Assembly: GCA_020086605.1 (NCBI GenBank)
Contig: JACBWW010000015.1
Span: 19,934,874-19,998,873 of the forward strand
Reading direction: 5' to 3'
DNA: 64,000 nt
Source: Lanius collurio
Lineage: Eukaryota > Chordata > Aves > Passeriformes > Laniidae
A program made the position numbers and the translations under genes. The notes beneath the pieces were generated by a model. The model was not told the origin of the DNA. It made no database searches and worked only from the letters and a program-made list of their open reading frames with translations. Of the stretch, positions 13,401 to 25,400 are shown piece by piece; position 1 is the first letter of the stretch, and each line of letters starts with the position of its first letter.

Positions 13401-16400
13401 GAGTTTGCACTTCCTCTAAGGCAATAACCCCCTCCTCCCCCCCTTAAAACTGGCTAGTTAAGTGCCCAAATTTCTATGTCCACACATGCAGAGAGGCAAA
13501 TAATGCTTGGGTTGTTTCAAATACTCAATAACACGAGGGCATTCATCCAAAGCTTCTCATTAATGTTTTGAGGAGGGGAGCCGTCAGCAACTTACATTGG
13601 CTGAGGCTGGTCCTTGGCAGCTGCCTTGTCAATATTTCTCTGTGCAGCAGGTCCCTATGCAGGAGCTGTTTGCTGGGTGCTGTGAGCAGGTTTTGGGGGA
13701 GCTTTTAACCTAGGCACTGGTAATTCCCAGGAGCTCTCTGCTAGTGCTTAGTGTTGGGTCATGTTAGCCCCACACGCCTGAGTGAGCAGAAGGAGCTCTG
13801 GGGCAGTGCTGGCACTGAAGCTGCATTTCCTTCCTTCTCCCTGGTCCCTGCTGGAAAAATTGTGGTAGCTACCTCCCTTTCCTTCCTCCCCTCAGCTCTT
13901 GCTGCTGGCTGCCTCCAGCTCACCCAGTTTATGTTTCCTCTGCAGAAACAAAATCCCACACTACCCCAATTGCTGCTGCCTGTTCCCGTGCCCTAAAGGA
14001 GGAGCCCTGTCCATCTCCTTTCCTAGCTACAGGGCTTTGCATTTATGCTTTCCCTTCCCTAATATCCATCTCTTTCACCTGTTTCCAGGTGCTTTTGCCT
14101 TTTAAAGGAAGAATGTTATGTGTCTGTGGCCCAGGAACTGCTTCTTCCTGCCTTTGTGTCTTCCCCTATGCTCACGCCTGTAAGTTTTCCCCACTCTTCT
14201 GCAGCAGGCTGTCTCTGTCAAGTGACCCCAGCCTGCAAACCAGGACCAGCAGCTACAGTGAAGAAGTAGAAAGTTGATTTCAAATGTAAGATCTCCACAT
14301 GTAGGATTTTTATTGTATGTTTTTGGTTTGTGGCTGAAGAGAGACATGACTGAAAGGAAGGTAACAGCTTGGCAAACCAGAGGTGGTTTCCCACCTCCCT
14401 AAGCAGCGGGAATCACAGGCTTTCAGCTGGCTGGCATCAGGCAGAAAAGGATGTGGTCTTTCTCCCTGCCTTATGGTTTTTAGCATTGCCTGTAGTGTCT
14501 AAATACATCTCACAGGAGTTCACCTTAACCATGGCCAGTGTAACTTTGTTCAGGGTCCACTTTTGTCCTTCCAGCTGCCAATGTAAGATATTCACAGCAG
14601 AGAAAATCCTGAGGTGGAAAACGGCTTACATTGCAGGAGGCTGCGTTAAGAGCTTTTGCAGCAGTGCAAATCCATTGTGAGGCCAGGCTGGAAAAACACT
14701 TTGCAATTCTGGCTCTTGATGATAGTGAAATGGCAGTGACCCAGCACGGGGCTGTTACTGGGGGCACAGCTTTCTTTTGCCCCGGTGCTGTCACAGCCTG
14801 AGTGGTTGTGTGCAGGTCCTGTTACAGGCACAGCTGAGGGTGTGAGGCATGCCACACTGTGAGTATTTGCACACTAAAGAGACATGGAAACGTGAATGTT
14901 GTTTGGTTTTTTTGAGTTTGCTTCAAATTCTTGAAGTTTTCAAATGGCTTTGTTTAATTTAATAACCTTCACTGCACCTTGTTATCAGTTTTGGCCATTT
15001 ATGGGATTACATCAGAACTTTGATTCCCATTTAAAATCTAGTTGATGTGACTATAGAGGGAAAATCTGAAGTATGAGTCCTTAAGGATTAAAGGCACTAG
15101 AAACAGTCTTATTTCTATAAAATTAATTCTTCAAGAAAAAAAAATATGGTGGGGGTGTGGGGTGGTGGTATTCCTTTTTCTAAAAAATTTATCTCTGGGG
15201 TGTTTCACTAATAGATTTTTTTTTTGTGATCTTCAAATAGAAAGAAAGGAGCTGATGGTTTCAAACAACACTGTTAAAATTGCACTTAAACCTCTTCCAA
15301 CAGTACATCTGTATTTTTGTTCTTTGGATAATGTATGAACCTTTACACAAAAATGCATTACAAAAGAAAAAAATTGTCTCAAGGTTTAGGGTAAAGGGTC
15401 ATGCACTGGAAAGAAAGACAAATGAGTAGTGAAAACAGAAATAAGAGAAGTGCAAGGACTGTACTGGCCTGGGGAAAGATCAGATAAGAGAACGTAGAGA
15501 TGAAAGAGCATTAAATGAAAGAGAATATGCAACAGACAACAGAGCTCAAAGGTAAGAGTAAACAAGCTGTGTACCTTGTCAGGCAGCAGCTATTTCTTGG
15601 TAACTTTGAGTTCCTAGATATGTACTAGATTTTCTTACAAGAACAGCTATCACTTTCTTGAATAAGGACAATTTTTTTTTTATGAGCTGCACAGTCTTTA
15701 CATGGATACTGCTGGAACAGTGGTTACAGAGGCTCTTTCATGATCATGAGAACTAGCAGAATTATCATGGGCTAGAAAGTGATCACTATTTCTAGTGGTG
15801 TGGAAAAACAGAAATTGAAAAAATGTTGACTTCTCCACAACTTGTGTGTAGTTGCAAAGGCCTGGGGCCATGCAAACACCATAATATAACATCCTGAAAG
15901 AGAGTAGGTTTAGATTAGATATTAGGAATAAATTTTTTACTAGAATTAGAGTAGAATTAGTCAGGGTGGTGAGGTACTGGAACAGATTGCCTAGGGAAGC
16001 TGTGGATGCTTCATCCCTGGAAGTGTTCAAGACCAGACTGGATGGAGCTCTGAGCAAACTGGTCTAGTGAAAGGTGTCCCTGCCAACAGCAGGGAGGTTG
16101 GAACAAGATGATCTCCAAGGTCCCTTCCCACCCAAACCATTCTGTGATTCTATGATAATATATAACAAACAAACATAATATAAACACCTGTAGATTCTGC
16201 TTTATAACCTTGAAGCAAGGAATTATAAGGTATAGGTTTCCTCAGGATATGTCTTTGGTATTTGTTCCCAGCTACAGCCTATACAGCATTGGTCAGGTTT
16301 TGAATGGGAATATATTACATCCTCATCAACAAAATGGTTAAAACACCATCTTCTGGCTATTATGCCAACAGCTTGACACAGGCAGTGGAAAACATGCAGA

Positions 16401-19400
16401 GTTTACAGCCCAAATTTCCCTTGTCCATTACTTCTCATTCAAAACTCCAGTGGACATCAGTTTATTCCTTTGTCTTGGCTGCAGCTCCTCATCTACTTCT
16501 GTTGTTGTGCCTCCCACTGATCCTTTCCTCTCTAGGCTGAACAAATGCAATTTTTGCAATCTTTTCTGAGAGGTAATTTTTCTCTAGACTTCTGATGCTT
16601 TTTATGGTTCTCCAGTAACTTGCCACCTCCAGGAATCCATACTCTTCAAAACAACCTTCTGAAGCTGGATCAAGTATTTCATCTGAATGGAAGGATTTTA
16701 ATCATATAGTTTTGTCTATCTAGTGCACTGTCAAGTGAAAGAAATGTCAAACAGGCCATTCCACTTGTTATCTGTAACAATAATGACTTTTCCATAAAAA
16801 TAATTTATTTTCAAAGTTAGATATTGATGCCAAACCAGGCAGCACCTAAATTCAGTAATTCATGTAATGAATAGAATCAATATATACTTTGAACAATCTA
16901 TTAGTCTTTAAAAATATTTTGCTTTGACATTCAGTTTTGTATTATCTGTTTCATGTGGTGTTTTAAACTTTGTAGTTTGTGCCCTGTGGTGTCCTGTAGG
17001 GTATAAACAGAACTACTGATATAATAACATGCAGTCATTCCTTTTTTTTTTCCCCTTTCCTGATTGTAGCAATAACAGGCATCTAATTATCATGAGGTCG
17101 GAACCTGTTTATCTCTTCAGTGTAAAGGTAAAAAAATAATAAGAGAGAGAGCTGAGAGGTTGTGAGAACTCTAGACTCAGATCTTAGAGACTAAAGCCTA
17201 CATCAAAAGCTGTAGTTTTAGGACAATTGTGACTATTGGTCAGTCCTGTCTAAATTCAGAGATTCTTTTTGAATTTAATTTTAGAAAGTAAGTTCAGTGT
17301 TTCAGTTCATCCATTTCAAAATCTGAAGACCAACGGATGTAGTGTTGCTTTCATTTTAGAACAAATACACCATTTAAATCTAAGCTAGAAAAGACAATAA
17401 ATGGAAATTCTGTGAAACTAAAAAAAAACCAAACAACCAGCCAAAGAAATCACAATAGTTACTTTCTTTTTAGTTTGCTTTTGTGGCCATGTATCACATA
17501 TTCTTGGATCTCTTCTTAATGCCTTCTTCTTTTCCCTGCCACCCTGATTGTCTTACTGTCTCTAAGCCTTTCTGCCCTTCCCTTCTTTTCTTCCTCTCCT
17601 TTTTATATTTCTCCTGCTTTGTATTTCTTCTTGCCTTATTATCTGCTTTAAGACATGGGGTGATTTTTTTTCATTTTGAATCTTACCACCATCATCATCC
17701 CGCCCTTACTCAGCCCAGTCTGAGAACCTTTTAGCTCCATGTGCATTCTCCAGACTCAAGGGAGCTGCATCACAGGTTACCTGTGCTCTTTTACCTGGGT
17801 TTATTGCCAGCAAACACAGCAAATAGTGGTTTCTGTGTGGGAGCAATTGCTGAGTAAATTTGGCTACTCCTGCATCAGAGTACATCAAGGTGCTCTCATA
17901 TCAAAGGGATCACTGCATTCAAATTTATTAAAAAAACATGCAATTGTAACTTTACTTAGTTGTCCATCATCTGAGGCTGCAGCCAACCTGACATGAGCAG
18001 AAAAATGAAGACTTCTGTCCTTTTCTTTGTCTAGCAGCAGTCTCTAATGGATGAAAATTCTTTTCTCTATCCTTTTTTGATCTCTTGATTTTATCCTCCA
18101 TAGGATTCTCCTTAGTTACAATTTAACATTGCAAATAAGAGCATAATAAGCCACCAGTTCTATCATTTCTTTTAATCAAACAGTTTCCCCCCCCAATCCT
18201 GTCAAGTTTTAAACATTCTTACATGTTGCTTTCAACTTATTTTTAAAGTCTACTTAATTATTCACCATTTTAAGAAAAAAATAATTAATAAAACTCTATT
18301 GTACTCTGTTAATTGAATTTACCTTAGTTTATCTCTAACCTGTGATAAAATCAACGAATAGTGAGTCATAATAAAACTGTGACTTATATTCACATTTTTT
18401 TAGTTTTGAGGAAACCTTGGCCTATCAGCATGGTTATTAAATGGAACACCTTTAAAGGATGAATAATCTAAGTATTTCAATGAGCTTTCTACAAGTCATG
18501 CTGAGTTAGAGGAAGAGTTTTGGGAAGAGTGAGTTTGGGAATGAGCTGATTGGCCCGCTATAGTACATTTAGCTGGCATTACAGACATGGTAGCTACTGA
18601 GATACGTTAAAACAAAACCATATGAAGTGTAGGCACTGTTGAAAAACATTCTGTTCTAGTGCTGTGGCCTTGTGGTGTGGGGGATTACAGGAGCTTTGTC
18701 AGCAGCACGTAATGAGAATGAAGAGATGGAAAAATGTTCACTGTTTAGGGAAACAAGATTGCCTTTAGGTCTCTCTGGATAAAATTTGTTTTCCAAGTAT
18801 TTCAAGTGTGGGCTATGAAGCATTACTGTGACTGGGTAACTAAATGGCAAGAAAACCTGTATTTTGACTGCAGCGTGCACGAGTCTGTGCATGGTGTGAC
18901 TGTGTCCTTGTGTTCTGGGGAGTAGAGCTGGAGCAGCAGCAGGCCCATAGGGGACTCATTTAATATTATATAGGGTATGCTCATATCAAACTGGGCCAGC
19001 ATGTGCTGTGATAAGGCATTATGAAGGCAACAGCATACCTAGAAAAGATGCCCAAGAAAGTAAGGCTCACTGGGAAGGGGCTGAGACCTAATACACACAG
19101 GCAGGTGCCAAGAGGGTTTATAACACACTGCTTGGAGAGGAGTTGTAAGGGCTCATTTAGTTAGACCTTAATACATTTCTGCAGGGCCCCTGCAATTGTA
19201 TTATGTATTATTTTTTTTCCAGGTAAGATCTGTGGCTCTCGCAGGCTTCGGGTGATGCTCGTGAAATGTTAATCGGAGCGCAGTACACTGAGCAAAGGGA
19301 ACAAAACTGACTGTTCTGCCCTGTAGCCAAAAAAAGAGAGAATGCCAGCAGATATTACCATGAATGGAGTCACACAAGAATACTGACATGCTGTCCTGAC

Positions 19401-22400
19401 TCAGTTTAGCATGTCTATATTACAGCATGCTAATGCAGCCTGACAGGATGTCATGCTTCAAACCTGACAGCACATGCGGATTAGCCTGTGCCATTTTCTG
19501 CTCTCATTCAGTTACAGAGCTGATCTATTCCTCCACAAATGTACCCATACTTGCCTCACAGCCATCTAAAATGGTTGAGAAATTCGTATTTCTGAGTCAG
19601 TGTAGCTTTTTCACCCCCTTCAACACCCCCAACTTCTTTTAGTAGAAAAATATGAACATCCTAGCAATAAGACAGAAAATCTTGCTTGAAGCCAAAACAC
19701 TTGTTGACTTATGCTGTTACAACCTTTCAACACAGTAAAAAGAGACAGAACTTATTTTGCTTTTTTTTTGTTGAAGTTTTTTTTTGGATTATTTATTTGT
19801 TTTATAATATTGAAGAGGTACCTACTAATGAGCTTTTAAGACTGGCATCATTTATGTCAGTAAAATCCCAATAGCTGGAGCACTGCATTGAGGACAATGG
19901 AGAAAGTCAGTCACTACTCAGTGTGGTGCTTCCTGAGCCCTGTTCTTTGAATTCTCCTTTTCCTCTCACATTTAGGGATCAGGGTGATGCTGAAAAGCCT
20001 TCATGAAGTGCTTGTACTAGCCAGGGAGCTAGTACAATTTTGTTACTTCAAGGAAGGAGAAGGGCTCCTTACTCTGGTGGCCAGTTATCTTAGTTAATCC
20101 TCCACCCTGAAGACTCAGAGCAGCTGTGGTTGTATTCAAGGAGAGGAGGAGAGAGCAGTAAAACCTTTCATTTGCTCCATCTCCCCCCCACCAACTAGTC
20201 TGGGAGACACTGGTGGGAAAACAGCACGTAGTCCAAGGTGGGAGGCAGCAGCAGATGCTCCCCATTACAGCAGCCAGAGCAAAATGAAGAGATTTAGGAT
20301 GCAGCTTGGAAAGGTTGGTAGCAGTTATATGATTTGGTTGCTTCTGCTAATAAGCTTCTGAACTTGATTTTCTGGGAAGATCCTTGCTGCTCTCTGCTAT
20401 TATGACTTTGTAGTGCTAAATAGATCAGGAATGTGCAGAAGTGACATGATTCTCTCTGTCTTTCTTTCAGAAGATGGCAATCAAACCACTACTCTCAGTG
20501 CAGCCACTTCTGCAGTAACATCAAAAGCTGGTAAGAGCTCCAATTCGCTGTTATCTGGTGTTCTGAAGATCCTATTGTCTTTCTAGCTTTCAGCTTTTCC
20601 AGCTTCTAGGAGAAATCAGGTGAATTATTTCATACAGGCTGATTGTAGAGCAATGTATTTCCCTGAGTCTCTTATGAAACTCTGTTGCAAATAAAGGATC
20701 GAAGTATCTTAGTGTGGAGACAGTTAATTTAAGCAGACTACACTTTTTGTTTCAGGTGAAAAAGGTTCTGTGAGTTCCTAAACTCTCAAGGAGTGGTTCA
20801 AGTGAGACCAGAGATTAATAATTACCAAAGGCTGCCAGTTCAAGAGGATTTAACAGAGAAAATACTTGTTTCAGACATTAAAAGTTTGTGATTCTGGTCT
20901 ACAACTTCGACTATCACATTCAATTCTCTTTATTGTGCAGCTTTGTTATGAACATGTATGAAAAATCAATATTGACTGTATCTCAATCATGTGAACACCT
21001 TTATTAGTCTGAATGTTGAAGTCTGCTGCATCTAAGAAGTTACACATGTGAGAGAAGAAAACATGGACACAGTATTCTATTTTTGATATATGAGTCCGCT
21101 GTGGGGCTGAAAGCCCTGAGATTATGAAGTATGCACTTGAAGCATTAGTAATGGAGGTGGATAAGGTGCAACCAGGTGAAATATGCATGTATTATGTTCT
21201 GTACAGCAGAAGATTTAGACCTATTCAAATTGTGTTGCAGTTCTTTTATGCAGTTCTTGAAAACCTTGATGTTTATGTCTGTTTAAAAGACACATCATGC
21301 AGGCTCAACACCTCACAGTGAATTGCCTCTTTGAATGTTTCACTGAAATTTTTCTTGCAGTTTTTGTCATGGAAGGGAAAGCAATGTTGGTATTTATGCC
21401 ACTATGAGAAAAGAATTAGAAACCCAGTATGAGATTAAAGCAATTTGTGAGTGTGGAACAAGGAGGCCCATTCCTTGAGGCATTGTTATTCTAGGTGAAC
21501 AGCCAGAAAACTGAGAGCAGAGAGTGTATGGGTTATATTTAAAAAGTTCCAGTGTGAGCATTGCATTTCGAAGTACTTAAGTCACATGAGAGAAAATCAC
21601 ATGTAATGATTTATTCCTGTTCTTTCATATATGTCAGCCATTAAAAAATGCTAGAAGAGGTAGTAGGTAGGTAGAGGTAGTAGTTGTCAGGTATTGACAT
21701 GAGCCTCTGTAGCTGAGAGTGGCACTTCCTGTTTGCCTTAGATTACAGAATTGAAAACTGAACTCTTAAATTGACTTGTTATGGGGTTTTTTAGTCCAGA
21801 TTCCCTGGCTGTAATCTGATAAGTCCATTCCTCTGAGCAAGTGCCAGGCGTAGATGGGACCTGCAGGATGCCATCCATACACAGCAAGACAAGGTGATTT
21901 AAACCTTGCTATTGCTTTAGTGATGTTTGGGCAGCTCTGCTCCCATCTGTCCATATCAGCAATGGCTGGGAAGGGATCCCTGCTGCCTCCTGGAGCCCTT
22001 TCCCCACCTCCAAGTCTCACTTCTCTTGAGGAGAGAAACAGGAGCCACCATACAAAGGGCACCAAGTTCACCCCAAGGAATATAATTTACTAGAGAATAT
22101 TATTCATATCCCCCACAATGTCCTAAGTGTACTGTACTCCAAAGAGGCAGGGCTTGCTGGGTGCTCCTTTTTCCCCAGAAATCTGAGTGCAGAGGAAGAA
22201 GGTCTGAGAAAGCTGGCCAATGATGAAGACTCAAATGTGTCTCAAGGTGGGCAAGCACAGGCAAATAAAAGCACAGCCAAATACTAGTGGAGTCTGTTCC
22301 CCTTCATCTCTTTACCTGTGATCTATAAGCTGTATTCCCATGTGTCACTCACTTCTTTATGGAGATTTTACATCCCTTCTCCTGCTAAACAGGCATGCAG

Positions 22401-25400
22401 CAAAGTGCTGCTCAGAGGGGTAGTACAGCAGCACCGTGAATCCATCTATCCACACCAGACTCATTTCCCCTCACTTCTTCCCTTGAAAGTCACACCAAGC
22501 ACCTCTGTATCACCCCCAAAATCATGTGCCTCTCCTTTAAGGGCTGGCTGGAAGGTACAGTCACTACCTTTCAGTAGGCAACTTGCAGGTTGTTCACAGG
22601 CCAAACCTCCCCCTGAAATCAACCCTTTCAATAGTCTTTCGAAATATGTCGGTAATAAAGCTCTGTAAGGGCCAGCCTTTAAACAGGAGTTCACTGCCTT
22701 GGTCAGAGAACACAGCTAGAGGAATGTGATTTTTTTTTTAGGCATAAATCAATAATTATGTGAATGCCTTTCTTGCAGCAGTGGAACCTGTGAAAACAAC
22801 AACTTCACAGACAACATCATCAGCAGTGTCAGTGCTGACAACTGCAATCAGAGCTGCAAATGGAACCATCACAAGCAGTAAGTGAAAATCTCCAAGTTAA
22901 TAAATGCTGTTCTAGTGATCATTGAGAAAATTAAGCAGCAGTGCCTCTTGGTTTGGGAATTTGTTTCACAGAGAGTGAACTCTTTGGTGAAACCTTGCAG
23001 ATGTGTGCAGGAGCTTCCATCTGGTTGGTCTTAGAAGAAGCTCCAAACTACACCTACCAACTGCATTATCACAGGCTTGTCTTCAGTGGGATGACCCACC
23101 TATGGGACAGGAAGTGCCTTCCTCTGCAGTGAAGGGGACCCTGCCCCTGTTGTTCTTGAATTTAAATTAAATATCATTTTGATAATTTAAAATCAGGCTG
23201 CAAGCAGGGCAGTTGGGTGTGTTTTATGTGTGTTCACAAATTTGAGGAAATAAATTGAATGTCTTTCCCATGTTAGGCCCCACATCTTCTTCACCTGGTG
23301 CTACAACACAAGCAACACAAGGTACAACAGTGCAACAACCAGTGGTGGCTTCAGCAGCAAGTACAAGTTTCAGCACAACAAAGAGTAAGTGATGAATCCA
23401 TTGAGCCATTTCTGATTTATTCTATGCTACATTTCTGTAAAACTGCAAAACAGTAAAAGGAGGTAAAAGGAGCTTGGTGGTTTGGATTTGGTGATTTGGG
23501 GAAGCAGAGCTATTCATCCTACCATATTATAGGTCTTTAATGAATCTTGCCTTAGAATCCCCCATAAAGAATGTTACACCTTAACTTGTAATGGAGGTGA
23601 TCTGAAGTCATTACACAGGATTTTCATCTCCCTCTAACTGGGAGAGATGTATTTGGAACAGTTTTAATTTTTTACTTTCTTCTTTGTTTGGGTTTTTTTC
23701 CAATAAATATTTAGTCAAAAACAAATTATTCTTTGTGATGAGAATGGTGTCGGAACAACACCCTTTTGTTTCTTATTTTTATAAGAAACTTTTAATAAGA
23801 TACTTTTATTTCCCATAAATCTTCGGAATAACATGTGTGTTGGCCTGGAATATCAGATTGGATTTTAGGAAAAAAAAAAAAAAAACCACAAAAAAACAAA
23901 CAAACAAAACCCCCAAACAAATAAACAAAAAAACCACAAAAACCCCAAACAAAAAAATCAACCTCACATACCCAGAAAGTAGTTGAGTTAATTTAAAAAA
24001 GTGTAATAATATCCAAAAGGACCTCCATAAACTTAAGATGAAATTCAGTCTCCCTTGTTTGTCTGTGATGTGCACTGTAAATGTTTGTGCCAGTCTTTTG
24101 ATGAACCAGAGATTTGAAATACTAATTTTTTAAATATTTAATTAAATAAAAATTTAAAAGTAAATACTCCACATATTTATCTCTGTAGTCAGTGGTACAC
24201 CAACACACTCAGAATTGATGTTTATAGCATACTGAACTGTGACAAATTATTAGAATGTAACTTCTCTTCCCTTGGCTAATTTGCCTAAAAAGGAACTCCT
24301 GTGAAGCAGTCTGCCTGCTTTCTTTGTGCAAATTTTCCTTTAAAGCCACCCCTTATGGACCCAAGCCTGCTAAGCTGCCTGGAGAACTATTCCCCTTTCA
24401 CTTTGGGGTTTCATTTCTACTGATGCAGCTTTCCTGCTGTGCATTGTGTAAGGAGTGGTCTGACTGTCAGCCCAAAACCTTTGGGGTTTTGGCTTGGCTT
24501 TCAAATGCCATTGTCAATGAGTCACAGAGTACATACAGCCTGGCCAACACACAAGCTGCTCAAAGTGATACCAGAGGCCCCCAAAATCTCTCTATAGCTC
24601 CCATTTGTGACCCTGCAGGCCTGTCAGAAGCCCGCAGCATGGCACGTTGCATTACAGATGTGCTTCCTGGTCCTTTCAGCCTGGCAGAGGTTCCTGGCTC
24701 ATGGGTACCGGAGCAGCACAGCCACCTGGAACTAAACCTTGGTGATAGGTAGAGCTCCTGGCAGGGGAAGGAAAGCTAATGAGGAAAGGCATGCCTGCCA
24801 GTGCAGCTTAGCTCCAGCCACTGCTCTGCACGGAAACACTGCTGCTGGGGGTACAGTGGTGCTGCGGGTGTGATGGGCCTGGGCAAGAAGCTTTCAGCAG
24901 CATGCTTCCTTTCCACCCCTCTTGCTTTCTCTTCCCACCAGCTGGAGTTCGGTCCCCAGCTGCTTGTGTTGTAATTTGGTTTTAAAACTCCTCATTCAAG
25001 CTAAGCACCCCCCACCAACAACTTGTGATAAAAAAATGCTTGGTAAATTAATCTAAAAACAGGGCTTACCTGTCTCTCAAACCCCTTAGTATGAAGGAAA
25101 ACTGGGAAAGTGTGTCCAGGACATCAGAAACGCCCTGCATTAAAACAATGTGTATCATCTTTCAATGCAAAAGTAGTCCTTAGGAATATCTGTATGTGAA
25201 AACCAGCTTTAGTGGGTTTTTAAGACAAAATTCTGGTCTACATTTCAAGAAAATCACAGCCTTGGCTTCAGCACAAAGGAGTGGGATGGGGCACAAAGTG
25301 TTGGTGTTGGGAGAGGGCGCGGCACAGGGGCCGTGTGTGTGACCGGCCTTGCAGAAAACCCTCACACCCCTCAGCCACCATCGGGCTGCTGCCTACAGCC

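Larger units (their letters stand above)
4490..20470 (+). other. EMCN: EMCN intron 1 (15,981 bp)
   Basis: Large first intron. It contains a CpG-dense block at 7090-7370, an 11-bp-stem hairpin at 8764-8790, homopolymer runs near 8053 and 9786, an AT-rich block at 13141-13205, the CR1 at 15898-16156 and a pyrimidine-rich stretch around 17515-17640. First introns of endothelial genes often hold enhancers; nothing here proves one. No coding exon recognised. Confidence 0.8.

Noticed and set aside
15698..16057. 119-aa minus-strand open frame
   Set aside because: Mostly antisense to the CR1 copy at 15898-16156.
24324..24752. 142-aa plus-strand open frame in intron 4
   Set aside because: No recognisable family and no supporting splice sites in phase with EMCN.
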